Assembly: GCA_964636985.1 (NCBI GenBank) | Contig: CAZWSX010000002.1 | Coordinates: forward strand, 310,001 to 374,000 | Direction of reading: 5' to 3' | From: CAZWSX01 sp964636985 | GTDB taxonomy: Bacteria > Planctomycetota > Planctomycetia > Pirellulales > Pirellulaceae | DNA length: 64,000 nucleotides | Shown here: positions 54,761 to 63,956 of the stretch, piece after piece | How positions within the stretch are numbered: position 1 is the first letter of the stretch | Layout: every line of letters begins with the position of its first letter | Translations under genes and position numbers: made by a program | The notes under the pieces: generated by a model | What the model saw: only the letters and a program-made list of their open reading frames with translations | Databases searched by the model: none | Told to the model about the DNA's origin: nothing

Positions 54761-56110
54761 ATGATCATCAGGAAGAAGTCGTTGCCGCGGCGAACGTTTT
54801 TGCGCGGGGCAGGAACTGCGCTCGCGCTGCCGTTGCTCGATGCGATGGTGCCATCGCTCACGGCACTGGCCGCCACGCCTGCCGATCCCGCGCGGTTGCG
54901 GCGCCTAGGCTTTGTCTATATGCCGATGGGCTGCGACGTCTCGCGGTGGACGCCGCCTGGTGAGGGGAAGCTGGAAGAACTATCGCCGACGCTGGCTCCG
55001 CTCGAATCGGTGAAGCAGCAGATCGCCGTGATCTCGAATCTGGAGCTCCGCAACGCCTATCCCGGCACGCACGCGACGTCGAACGCATCGTTCCTGAGTG
55101 CCGCGAAGGCCAAACGGACGGAAAGCACCGACTACCATCTCGGCACGACCGTAGATCAGCTCGCCGCGCAGCAACTCGGCCGCGATACGCAGCTCCCGTC
55201 GCTCGAGCTATCGATGGATTTGATGTCCGTCGTTGGCCAGTGCGACAATGGCTATGCGTGCGTGTATCAAAACAATTTGTCGTGGTCTTCGCCGACCACT
55301 CCCCTCCCCTCGGAAGCGCATCCGCGGATTGTTTTCGAGAATCTCTTCGGCGAAGAAAGCGGCTCAGGCAATCGCAGCGCAGGACTGAAAAAGCGGGCGA
55401 GTCTGCTCGATTCAGTGACGGATGAGTTGGTGCGGTTGAAGAAGTCGCTTGGTCCCGGCGATCGCAATCGCGTCGATCAATATCTGTCGTCCGTCCGCGA
55501 CGTCGAGCGTCGTATCCAACAGGCGGAGAAAAACGCCGGCGAGAATCCGCTCCCTGACCGCGACCGGCCGACAGGCGTTCCGGCCTCGTACGGCGACCAC
55601 GCCCGACTGATGTTCGATTTGCAGTTGCTCGCGATGCAGGCCGATATCACCCGCGTGATCACGTTTCAGCTCGCTCGCGAGACCAGCAACCGCTCCTACA
55701 ACGAAATCGGCGTTGCCGAGCCGCATCATCCGCTCACGCATCACGGCAACGATCCCGAGAAGATCGCCAAGGTGGCGAAGATCAACCGCTTTCACGTTTC
55801 GCTGTTTGCGGAGTTTTTGGAGAAATTGGCCGCAACGAAAGAGGGAGACGGCTCGCTTCTCGATCACGTGTTGTATTTGTACGGGAGCGGAATGGGAAAT
55901 CCGAACGTCCACGATCACACCAACCTGCCGATCATCGTCGCGGGCGGGGCAGCCGGAAACATGCGAGGCGGGCGGCATATCAAGTATCAGGAAACAAAAC
56001 CGCTGGCGAATCTGCACCTCACGCTGTTGGACAAAGTCGGCGTGCGAGTCGATTCGTTTGCAGACAGCAACGGCAAAGTCGATGAGTTGTTCCAGCCGTT
56101 GTCGATGTGA
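54761..56110 (+). CDS. DUF1552 domain protein with Tat-type leader
   Basis: The 449-residue product starts with a twin-arginine-like leader (LPRRTFLRGAGTALALPLLD). The DUF1552 body includes GFVYMPMGCDVSRWTP, and LYLYGSGMGNPNVHDHTNLP near the C-terminus recalls the alkaline-phosphatase-like fold of DUF1501. It is almost always found beside DUF1592 genes in planctomycetes, as here. Its enzymatic role is not established. Confidence 0.92.
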   Translation: MIIRKKSLPRRTFLRGAGTALALPLLDAMVPSLTALAATPADPARLRRLGFVYMPMGCDVSRWTPPGEGKLEELSPTLAPLESVKQQIAVISNLELRNAYPGTHATSNASFLSAAKAKRTESTDYHLGTTVDQLAAQQLGRDTQLPSLELSMDLMSVVGQCDNGYACVYQNNLSWSSPTTPLPSEAHPRIVFENLFGEESGSGNRSAGLKKRASLLDSVTDELVRLKKSLGPGDRNRVDQYLSSVRDVERRIQQAEKNAGENPLPDRDRPTGVPASYGDHARLMFDLQLLAMQADITRVITFQLARETSNRSYNEIGVAEPHHPLTHHGNDPEKIAKVAKINRFHVSLFAEFLEKLAATKEGDGSLLDHVLYLYGSGMGNPNVHDHTNLPIIVAGGAAGNMRGGRHIKYQETKPLANLHLTLLDKVGVRVDSFADSNGKVDELFQPLSM

Positions 56111-56117
56111 GCGAGAC

Positions 56118-57590
56118 ATGCCGAAAGTGCGATTCGTTCTGGGCTTCTGCGTGACTGCGATTCTGGCGGCAGATTTTGTTTTTGCCGTGGAAGCTCCGCT
56201 TGCCGATGCTGTTGAGGCCAACCAAGCGGCACTCGTTCGCACCTTGCTCGACAACAAGACCGATGTGAACGCGCCGCAAGGCGACGGCATGACGGCGCTC
56301 CACTTGGCCGCCTATCACGATGACGTCGACCTCGTGAAGTTGCTCCTCGCCGCGGGCGCCGATGCCAAGTCCGCGAACCGTTACGGCATTACGCCTCTGT
56401 CCCTCGCGTGCACCAACGGCAACGGAGAAATCGTCGCGGCCTTGCTCACGGCAGGAGCCGATGCCAACGCCGCACTCGCGGGCGGCGAAACACCGCTGAT
56501 GACTGCTGCGCGCACTGGAAAGGTCGCGGCTGTGGAATCGCTGCTCAAGCATGGTGCCGAAGTCAACGCGCGCGATCGCAAAGGGCAAACGGCGCTGATG
56601 TGGGCGGCCGCCGAGGGAAATCTGGAAGTAGTCGATACGCTGCTCAAGGCGGATGCCGATTTCCGGTCGACGCTCAACTCTGGTTTCACACCGCTGTTCT
56701 TTGCCGTTCGCGAAGGACGTTTGGCGGTGGTCGTTCGCTTGCTCGAAGCGGGGCTCGATGTGAATGACTTGCTGCAACCCAAGAACGGCGGGAAGGCCTT
56801 CACGCCGCTCATGCTCGCGATCGAGAACGGACACTTCGAAATGGCCGCGGCCTTGTTGAAGGTCGGCGCAGACGCGAATCTTCAGCCCGCCGGCTACTCG
56901 GCGCTTCATGCGATCAGTTGGGTCCGCAAGCCGATTCGCGGCGATGGGGATCCCCCTCCGGCTGGCTCCGGCGACCTGAGCAGTTTGGACCTGGTGCGTG
57001 CGCTCGCGGCGAGCGGCGCCGACGTCAACTTGCCATTGAGGAAGGGGGAGTCAGGCCGCGGCCGATTTACGACCACCGGTTCGACGCCGTTCCTGTTGGC
57101 CGCTCGGACGGGCGATGTTCCGCTGATGAAGCTGTTGCTGGAGCTTAAAGCCGATCCGAATCTGACCAATGCCGACGACAGCACTCCCCTTCTCGCGGCG
57201 GCCGGAGTCGGCGCGCTAGGTGATGGAGACGAGGCGGCCGCGACGGAAGACGAGGCGATCGAAGCCGTGAAGTTCCTTTTGGAACTGGGCACGGATGTGA
57301 ATGCCGTCGACAAAAATGGTGAAACGGCGATGCACGGCGCTGCTTATCAGAGTCTGCCAAAGTTGGTGCAGGTATTGGCCGAGAACGGTGCCGACTCGAA
57401 AATCTGGCACGCCAAGAACAAATGGAATTGGACGCCGCTGATGATTGCCGAGGGGCATCGCCCCGGCAATTTCCGCCCGGCCCCGGATACGATCGTGGCC
57501 ATTGAGCGGGCGCTCAAAGCAGCGGGTGTGGAACTGCCGCCTAAGGTGAAAGCAGACAATCGGCCGGATTATTCGCCGCCGGGGAAGTAG
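56118..57590 (+). CDS. Secreted ankyrin-repeat protein
   Basis: The 490 residues follow a signal peptide (ending near FVFAVE, residue 27). About ten ankyrin repeats follow, for example GMTALHLAAYHDDVDLVKLL and GQTALMWAAAEGNLEVVDTL. The start at 56118 is eight bases after the DUF1552 stop, giving a three-gene unit with DUF1592 and DUF1552. Ankyrin repeats mediate protein contacts, so it may scaffold the other two in the envelope. Confidence 0.88.
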   Translation: MPKVRFVLGFCVTAILAADFVFAVEAPLADAVEANQAALVRTLLDNKTDVNAPQGDGMTALHLAAYHDDVDLVKLLLAAGADAKSANRYGITPLSLACTNGNGEIVAALLTAGADANAALAGGETPLMTAARTGKVAAVESLLKHGAEVNARDRKGQTALMWAAAEGNLEVVDTLLKADADFRSTLNSGFTPLFFAVREGRLAVVVRLLEAGLDVNDLLQPKNGGKAFTPLMLAIENGHFEMAAALLKVGADANLQPAGYSALHAISWVRKPIRGDGDPPPAGSGDLSSLDLVRALAASGADVNLPLRKGESGRGRFTTTGSTPFLLAARTGDVPLMKLLLELKADPNLTNADDSTPLLAAAGVGALGDGDEAAATEDEAIEAVKFLLELGTDVNAVDKNGETAMHGAAYQSLPKLVQVLAENGADSKIWHAKNKWNWTPLMIAEGHRPGNFRPAPDTIVAIERALKAAGVELPPKVKADNRPDYSPPGK

Positions 57591-57616
57591 TCCTTGCCTC
57601 GTGACTGAGTCGCTCA

Positions 57617-57658
57617 CACTGGCGTCTTTGGGACGCCAGTGCCCCCCAAAGCTTGGGG
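57617..57658. terminator. Bidirectional terminator between convergent gene sets
   Basis: CACTGGCGTC-tttgg-GACGCCAGTG (57617-57641) is a perfect ten-pair stem. It is followed by CCCCAA-agc-TTGGGG at about 57644-57658. These fill the 74-bp gap between the ankyrin stop (57590) and the DUF1549 stop (57665), so they probably end transcription from both sides. Confidence 0.7.
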
Positions 57659-57664
57659 CTTCCG

Positions 57665-59533
57665 TTACTCGATGTAGATGAACTCGCTTGAGTTCAGGAT
57701 TGCCAGGCAGAGATCGACGAAGCTATCGGCGGCATTCTTGTCGGCAGCCCGCGTTTGGAAGAACGCTGCAACATCGGCGGCCTCTTCTTGGGTTGGGCGT
57801 CTGCCGATTGTCTTGCGATAGACGGCATCGATCTGCTGCTTGCGATCAGCGGGTACTTCATGGAGCACCTTGTCCGCGAGGCGACGCGCGATCTCGCTGG
57901 AGAACTCGCTGTTGAAGAGGATGAGCGACTGCGGTGCGATTGTCGACGACGGACGTTGCGGACAACTGGCCGTCGCCGCTGGGCGATCGAAGGCCTCGAA
58001 CATGGGATAGCGCAAATTGCGGCGGGCAAAGATGTACACGCTTCGGCGAAAGTGATCGGCTGGTGAGGCGCTTACTTTCCAATGTTCAGGCGAAAGGAGG
58101 GTCTGGACCACTTCTTTGGGAAGCGGTGGGCGAACGCTCCTTCCGTGCTGCGTCGTGTTCAGCGAATCGCTCGTTGCGAGCATCAGATCGCGCAGCATCT
58201 CGCCGCTGACTCGATGCCGCGGAAAGCGCGAGAAAAACAAGTTCTGCGGGTCCTTCTCGACTGCAGCTTGCCAAGCCATTGTGTCACCGCTTGGCCGGCT
58301 TGCTTGTCGATACGTTGCCGAAGTGACGATCAGCCGCCGCAGCGACTTCATGCTCCAATCTTGTTCGACGAGTTCCGTCGCCAGCCAATCCAGCAGGTCT
58401 TGGTGCAGAGGGGAATCGCCGATGACGCCGAAATCGCTGGGGGTTTCCGTTAAGCCGCGTCCGAAATGTTGCTGCCAAAGGCGGTTGGCCATCACTCGCG
58501 CGGTGAGCGGATGATCTTCGCGAGTCAGCCATTGAGCGAGTTGTTTGCGTCGCATGGACGACTTGTCGTCGGCAGATGGCGGCCGCACTTCATCGTTCCA
58601 CCAATTGACCACCCGCGGGAGCTTTGCAGTCACCGCCGGTCCTTGCCGCCGGAAGTCGCCGCGGACGTAGTAGTGGCTGAGGACTTGCTTCTGCTTGTCT
58701 TCCTTGAAGACGTGCCCTGAGAAATCGACGGCGGGCTCGAAGATCGCGCGCAAGCGATAGAAGTCGCCTTGGCTGATCGGATCGTACTTGTGGTCGTGGC
58801 ACTGGGCGCAGCCGAATTGCAAACCCATGAAGACGGAGCCGACCGTACTGGCGATGTCGTTGAGCACCGTGTGCCGGCGTTCCTCCTTCGAATTGATGTC
58901 GGGCATGTCGGGGCCCGCGAGACAAAAACCGGTAGCGATTGTGGCGGCTAGATTACCGGGATCGATTTCGTCGCCGGCCACCTGCTGCGAGAGGAATTCG
59001 TCGTACGGCAGATCGTTGTTGAAGGCGTCGACTACCCAATCGCGATATCGCCACGCATCAGGGCGTTCGATGTCGTGCTCGAAGCCATCGGTTTCCGCCC
59101 AACGAGCCAAGTCGAGCCACGGCTGCGCGAAACGTTCGCCTGACATCGGAGATGCAAGCAAACGTTCGACGAGTTTCTCGTACGCATCGACCGATTCATC
59201 CGCGAGGAACGCATTGATCTCCGCAGGCGTTGGCGGGAGACCCGTCAGGTCGATCGTTGCGCGGCGAATCAGCGCTTCGCGGTCGGCCTGAGGTTGCTGC
59301 TCGATCCCGCGCCCTTCGAGGCGGGCCAGCAAGAACAGATCAATGGGATTTCTCGCTGCGGCCGCGTTCTTGACTTGCGGCAACAGCGGCCGCTTCAACA
59401 ACTGAAACGACCAGTGCTCGCGAGCGGCATCCGTGATCGGTGCTTCTTCGATCTCCTCCGCAACAGCGAAGGTCGCCGGCATGGCGAAGAGCAGAGCGAC
59501 CGCCCAGCGAGTTGCACGCAGCGAAAACCTCAC
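57665..59533 (-). CDS. DUF1549/DUF1553 domain protein, short form
   Basis: The 622-residue secreted protein begins with GTG 59533, overlapping the DUF1501 stop by GTGA; the longer frame in the neighbour is not coding. A signal peptide (residues 8-25, LLFAMPATFAVAEE) leads to DUF1549 (LIRRATIDLTGLPPTPAEIN) and a haem motif CAQCH near residue 240, then DUF1553 (RVMANRLWQQHFGRGLTETP). Most relatives carry an additional N-terminal cytochrome domain of about 200 residues that is absent here. Confidence 0.92.
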   Translation of the reverse strand: MRFSLRATRWAVALLFAMPATFAVAEEIEEAPITDAAREHWSFQLLKRPLLPQVKNAAAARNPIDLFLLARLEGRGIEQQPQADREALIRRATIDLTGLPPTPAEINAFLADESVDAYEKLVERLLASPMSGERFAQPWLDLARWAETDGFEHDIERPDAWRYRDWVVDAFNNDLPYDEFLSQQVAGDEIDPGNLAATIATGFCLAGPDMPDINSKEERRHTVLNDIASTVGSVFMGLQFGCAQCHDHKYDPISQGDFYRLRAIFEPAVDFSGHVFKEDKQKQVLSHYYVRGDFRRQGPAVTAKLPRVVNWWNDEVRPPSADDKSSMRRKQLAQWLTREDHPLTARVMANRLWQQHFGRGLTETPSDFGVIGDSPLHQDLLDWLATELVEQDWSMKSLRRLIVTSATYRQASRPSGDTMAWQAAVEKDPQNLFFSRFPRHRVSGEMLRDLMLATSDSLNTTQHGRSVRPPLPKEVVQTLLSPEHWKVSASPADHFRRSVYIFARRNLRYPMFEAFDRPAATASCPQRPSSTIAPQSLILFNSEFSSEIARRLADKVLHEVPADRKQQIDAVYRKTIGRRPTQEEAADVAAFFQTRAADKNAADSFVDLCLAILNSSEFIYIE

Positions 59534-60957
59534 GCGAACAGCTCCTTCACAGGCGCTGCGCCTTCGACCCCAATCAGCCGTTCTTCCAGGCCATTGTGGG
59601 GCCATGTCAACTGATAAGGATCGATGCCGAGCGCCCACAAGATAGTTGCGTGCAAGTTCGAAATGTGGACCTTGTCTTGATCCGCCCGCAGGCCGACGGG
59701 GTCGGTCGTGCCGTGCACGTGGCCGCCTTTGACGCCTGCACCGGCCAGCCAATAGCAAAAGCCCCACGGGTTGTGATCGCGTCCGGCCCCTTGTTCGCTC
59801 ATCGGCATGCGGCCGAATTCGCCGCCCCACACAACAAGCGTATCGTCGAGCAAGCCTCGCTGCGAAAGATCGGTTAGCAAGCCGGCAATCGGCAGATCGG
59901 TCCGCTCGCAATACTCGCCGTGATTGGTACGCACGTCGTTGTGAGCGTCCCAGCCATTGGTGTCGCCGGAATAGAGCTGCACGAAACGCACGCCGCTTTC
60001 GAGCATCCGCCGCGCGAGGAGGCATCGCACGCCGAAGTCGTACGTTTTTGCGTTTTGCAGGCCGTACAGCTGTTTTGTCGTGTGCGTTTCCTGTGAGAGA
60101 TCGACAAGTTCCGGCGCCGCTGCTTGCATGCGGAAAGCAAGTTCATACGCTTCGATCCGCGCGGCCAACTCGTCGTCGTTGTCGCGCGACTGCATGTGCC
60201 GAGCGTTCATCTTCTGTAAGAGATCGAACGTCTGTTTCTGGCGAGACGCCGAAACTCCAGCTGGCGGCGCCAAGTCGAGAATCGGCGGCTGATCCGCCCG
60301 CATCGTGGTTCCTTGATAAGCGGCCGGAAGGTAGCCGCTTCCCCAGGCCGGTGGGCCGCCTTTGATGCCGCTTCCCTTATCGGTGAGCACGACAAACGCC
60401 GGCATGCTCTGATTCTCGGTGCCAAGCCCGTACGCAACCCAGCTGCCAACCGAGGGATGCCCCATCAGAATGCTGCCGGTGTTCATCTGATACACCGACT
60501 GCGGATGGTTCACACTGTCGCCGTGCATACTGCGGATCACGCACAACTTGTCGGCGTGTTTGGCGATGTGCGGCAGGAACTCGCTCACTTCCAGCCCCGA
60601 CTCGCCATGCTTGTTGTACGGCTTGACCGGGGCGAGAAGCGGATTCTGCGCCACTTTGCGGCGGGTCATCACTTCGCCGAAACTCTCGGGCAGCGGCTGG
60701 CCTGCGTACTTCGCCAGTTCGGGCTTTGGGTCGAAGAGATCGACATGGCTAGGGCCGCCATGCATGAAGAGCCACAGGACGCGTTTGGCTCTTGGGGCAA
60801 AGTTCGGCGACTTGGGCGCTAGCGGGCTCTTTTCAGCGGCCTTCTCGGCCGCCGACGTTTGCCCCTGCAGCGCGGCGAGCGCAAGCAACCCCATCCCGCC
60901 GCCTGAGGCGGAAAGAAAATGGCGCCGAGTCGAACATTCGCCGAGCAGGTTGTGCAC
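59530..60957 (-). CDS. DUF1501 domain protein
   Basis: The 475-residue protein has a twin-arginine-like leader (CSTRRHFLSASGGGMGLLAL). The body has alkaline-phosphatase/sulfatase-like features: LWLFMHGGPSHVDLFDPKPE early and DDTLVVWGGEFGRMP late, with Asp and His residues that could bind metals. DUF1501 proteins pair with DUF1549/DUF1553 genes; here the order is DUF1501 then DUF1549 with a four-base overlap. Physiological function is not established. Confidence 0.93.
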   Translation of the reverse strand: MHNLLGECSTRRHFLSASGGGMGLLALAALQGQTSAAEKAAEKSPLAPKSPNFAPRAKRVLWLFMHGGPSHVDLFDPKPELAKYAGQPLPESFGEVMTRRKVAQNPLLAPVKPYNKHGESGLEVSEFLPHIAKHADKLCVIRSMHGDSVNHPQSVYQMNTGSILMGHPSVGSWVAYGLGTENQSMPAFVVLTDKGSGIKGGPPAWGSGYLPAAYQGTTMRADQPPILDLAPPAGVSASRQKQTFDLLQKMNARHMQSRDNDDELAARIEAYELAFRMQAAAPELVDLSQETHTTKQLYGLQNAKTYDFGVRCLLARRMLESGVRFVQLYSGDTNGWDAHNDVRTNHGEYCERTDLPIAGLLTDLSQRGLLDDTLVVWGGEFGRMPMSEQGAGRDHNPWGFCYWLAGAGVKGGHVHGTTDPVGLRADQDKVHISNLHATILWALGIDPYQLTWPHNGLEERLIGVEGAAPVKELFA

Positions 60958-61046
60958 GTTCCGCCTCGCAAAGGGACTGGGTTTCAGTGTGGCCGCAACC
61001 GGTTACGGATGCAAGCAAATGCGAGCCTGCCGCCACTTTGCTTTGG

Positions 61047-61640
61047 TTAGGATGCGGACTTGCCAACTCCCAGGGCGTCGGCCACCCGGTTGATGTAGTT
61101 GAAATAGGACGCGATCAGCGTGATCTGGAGGATCCCTGTATCGTCGAATCCAACGGCGCGCAGGCGGTCCGCGTCTTCTGACGTCATCTTGTACGGCGTC
61201 TTCGTGAGCTTCACGGTGAAGTCGAGCATGGCCCGATCCGTTTCCGAGAGGTTCGCTTTCCGGTAGTCCCGCCGTAACTCGGCGGCGAGTTCGTCATCGA
61301 GACTGGCCCGACGGAGGAACTCAACATGACTTTCCGTTCAGTAGAAGCACGCATTCTCGACCGACACGACCGCGGCAATCATTTCCTGTTGCCGTCGGGT
61401 GAGGGGGAGGTGCGGTTCCAGCATCATGGCCAACCCGGACATCATGTGCCGCATTGCTTCGGGAATGAGGCTATGGGCGGCCGTGATGCTGTCGGACCCG
61501 CCATCCGGCCGGACCAGGGATGCGACCTCCGGCCCGGCATACTCGATTGGGTAGAGGGGCCGAATCGACTCGTACACCCGCTTGAGATTGTCGTCGGCCT
61601 GGTCATAAGGGATGTTCTTAATCCACGTCATGCGTCGCAA
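61047..61640 (-). CDS. AhpD-like peroxidase-related protein, candidate selenoprotein (in-frame TGA)
   Basis: The full frame is 197 residues with TGA at codon 101 (61340-61338). Codons 1-100 (MRRMTWIKNIPYDQADD...) and 102-197 (TESHVEFLRRASLDDELAAE...FNYINRVADALGVG) together make one complete peroxidase-related carboxymuconolactone-decarboxylase domain. The AhpD active site is E-x11-C-xx-C-xxx-H; here Glu86, Cys98, TGA101 and His105 keep that spacing exactly, so the TGA replaces the second Cys. Sec at this place is known in AhpD-like selenoproteins. No other frame damage is seen. A plain nonsense mutation (TGC to TGA) is the alternative. The start could also be ATG 61631. Confidence 0.75.
61287..61337 (-). 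promoter_or_regulatory. Candidate bacterial SECIS hairpin after the TGA
   Basis: Read on the minus strand right after the TGA, two foldings are possible. One is ACGGA (61337-61333) with TCCGT (61315-61311), inside which TCA/TGA can pair. The other is GAGTT (61322-61318) with AACTC (61291-61287), extended by CGTC/GACG, giving an apical loop that begins GGG about 28 nt after the TGA. Bacterial SECIS elements are stem-loops with a G near the start of the loop, roughly 16-37 nt after the UGA, which the second folding fits better. I could not compute energies. Confidence 0.45.
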
Positions 61641-61814
61641 TTCCTTCTCGTCAAAACCATGCCGCGTGGGGCGTTTACCGATTTTGCACCCCTATTCTAA
61701 CGCTGTCGCGCATTGAGCGTAGCGTTCGGAGGCCGACGGGTGCTGGCGTGCCTTTTTTGTTGACGGACGTTGAGGGGCTTGTAGAATTGGCGATGGTCTT
61801 GCCAACGGCGGCTT

Positions 61815-62312
61815 ATGTCTTTTTCTCCTTTCATTACGCGCGCGTTGTTTGACGCGAGCCGCGCTGCGGCTGGCGATCGATGCGGGCTTTCGTGCCGTCG
61901 CATCTGTTTCTTCGCGGTGTTGGCTTTATTATTCGTGCTCAGTCCTAGCGCCGCCCGAGCATCGTGCGGCAAAGGTTACGTCGTGCTGCCACCGGGGCAT
62001 GCGGGCGCCGTCGTCTCGGCGATCGTTACCAAGCATCGCCAGGCCTACGCGGAGCAAACGCATTCGTCGCGGACGCATGTTCCCACGTGTTCAGGGCCTG
62101 GATGCCGGGAAAACGCGCCGGCCTCGCACGAAGCGCCTCTGGTGCGGACGGCGACGAAGGTCAAGATCGATGCGACCCTCGGCGTCGTTCGTGAACTGCG
62201 AGTTCGCGCAGTGGGCGCATTGATTCGAGATCCGGCCAGCGCCATCTATTTCTTCGAGGCCGCTCCGCCACCGACTCCGCCGCCTGACTTCTTTACTGCG
62301 TCGGCCAGCTGA
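61815..62312 (+). CDS. Hypothetical secreted protein
   Basis: The 165 residues have a hydrophobic segment (CFFAVLALLFVLSPSAARAS, about 31-50) that looks like a signal sequence, then a Cys-containing region (TCSGPGC) and a Pro-rich C-terminus. I do not recognise a family. Coding likelihood is moderate. Confidence 0.5.
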   Translation: MSFSPFITRALFDASRAAAGDRCGLSCRRICFFAVLALLFVLSPSAARASCGKGYVVLPPGHAGAVVSAIVTKHRQAYAEQTHSSRTHVPTCSGPGCRENAPASHEAPLVRTATKVKIDATLGVVRELRVRAVGALIRDPASAIYFFEAAPPPTPPPDFFTASAS

Positions 62313-62495
62313 TGTCTTCTCGTCTGGAAGTTCGCTATGCGCGAGCGTGTCCACGACGATGAAGCTGCGTGATCGCGAGGTCGCCTTGCGTCAGGCAGCG
62401 AATCTTTGAAGTTGCCTCAAAAAAGCGCGGACGTTCACCCGTGGATTGCCTCTGCGCTCTAACCGAATTTTCATCATTCATTAGGACATTGATCT

Positions 62496-63956
62496 ATGCG
62501 TAAGTTTGTAATGACGTTGATGTGCTTGCCGATGGCAGGCTTGCTGCTTGCCGACGAAGCGGTTCCGTTGCCGCGAACGCTTCCGGCGACTCGGCCAGAA
62601 ATGAAGCACATGCTGGAGGACTTGAAGCAACGCCCGCTGCGGATTCCGCTGCCGGAGTTGACCGACAAGGACCGCGAAGCGCTCGGCGAGCGCGGCAATA
62701 GTTATGAAAGCCGACTTCGCTACCACTACATGCCGGCCACCGAAGGATCGGCCTTTGGCGGCGGGCGCAATCGCGGTGGAAACACGCCGGGAGGTGGTAA
62801 CGGTGGAGCGGGTGGCGGACGAGCAGGTGGACCTGGTGGCGCGCCGCGTGATTTCTCACGCAACGCCGACGAGAACATGTCGCTGACGTACCAGTTCAAG
62901 ACGCAGCTGTTTTGGATTGTGGCTCGAACGAACAACTGCCAGTATTGCCTTGGCCATCAGGAGTGGAATCTGGCCGAGACGGGCATGACGGACGATCAAC
63001 TCGCCGCCTTGGACGCCGACTGGTCGGTGTACAGCGAAAAGGAACAAGCAGCGTTCAAGTACGCTCGCATTTTGACTTGGGAGCCGCACAAGCTTTCCGA
63101 CCAAGTGATCAACGACGTCCTCAAGTTCTACACGCCGAACCAGGTGCTGGAGATGACGATGTCGATGTGCGGCAACAACGCCATCAATCGCTGGAAAGAA
63201 GGGGCGGGAATTCCGCAGTCGTCCGGCAACACGTTCGCTCGGCGTGGAGAGCAAGGCGCCAACACAGCCGCTGCCGGACATTCCGATACTTTTGAGACCC
63301 CGACGTCGGAGAAGTATCAGAAGCTGACGTCGATTGTGATCCCATTCGAAGTCGAGAATGGCAAGCCGACGGGTCGCGGAATGTCGTCGCGTCCGGCCCT
63401 GGAGCCACGAACTGAAGTTCTGACCCGCCTGGCCGGACTGAAGGATCGCACGTCGCGCCTCCCGTTGGTCGAGCCCGATGTTGCGGCAGCCTGGGTGAAG
63501 GAATCGAGTCAGGAGCTGCCCACGGCCAATTGGGTTCGGCTGTTGGCGACGTTTCCCAACGACGGTCGCGGCCGTTTGAACAGCCTGGGCAATCGCGAAA
63601 AGCAGACCGGCGATCTCACGGCTTTGCAAAAAGCTCAGGTCAATTGGATCACCGCCCGCCAAGACGGCGCGTGGTACGCCACGGCTCAAGCCATGAAAAC
63701 GCTCAAGGCCCTGGGGCAGTCGGAAGACCAGATCTTTGCCCTCGACGGAAACTGGAACGAGTTCAGCGCGGGCGATCGGTCGCTGTTCCAATTTGCCAAG
63801 CATCTGGCCGCTTCGCCAATTGCCGCAACAGATGAAGATGCAGCGACGGCCCTTAAGGAAACCAGCCCGCGCCACTTGGTTCAGCTCATCAACCATGTGA
63901 CGGCGTGCGCGTATTTCAATCGCTTGACCGAAGCCGCCGGGCTGCCTAGCGAGTAG
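62496..63956 (+). CDS. Tandem carboxymuconolactone-decarboxylase (AhpD-like) protein
   Basis: The 486-residue secreted protein has a leader (LMCLPMAGLLLADE). A Gly-rich linker lies at about 90-120. The first CMD domain contains the redox motif CQYCLGH (Cys148, Cys151, His154). The second half (from about 345) repeats the fold but has GAWYATA where the cysteines should be, so it is likely structural. It lies about 0.9 kb from the candidate selenoprotein and belongs to the same broad fold. Confidence 0.82.
   Translation: MRKFVMTLMCLPMAGLLLADEAVPLPRTLPATRPEMKHMLEDLKQRPLRIPLPELTDKDREALGERGNSYESRLRYHYMPATEGSAFGGGRNRGGNTPGGGNGGAGGGRAGGPGGAPRDFSRNADENMSLTYQFKTQLFWIVARTNNCQYCLGHQEWNLAETGMTDDQLAALDADWSVYSEKEQAAFKYARILTWEPHKLSDQVINDVLKFYTPNQVLEMTMSMCGNNAINRWKEGAGIPQSSGNTFARRGEQGANTAAAGHSDTFETPTSEKYQKLTSIVIPFEVENGKPTGRGMSSRPALEPRTEVLTRLAGLKDRTSRLPLVEPDVAAAWVKESSQELPTANWVRLLATFPNDGRGRLNSLGNREKQTGDLTALQKAQVNWITARQDGAWYATAQAMKTLKALGQSEDQIFALDGNWNEFSAGDRSLFQFAKHLAASPIAATDEDAATALKETSPRHLVQLINHVTACAYFNRLTEAAGLPSE

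Noticed and set aside
61047..61229. Treating the 60-codon frame as an independent small gene
   Set aside because: Its sequence is the C-terminal end of the AhpD-like domain, continuous in frame with the codons after the TGA at 61340-61338.
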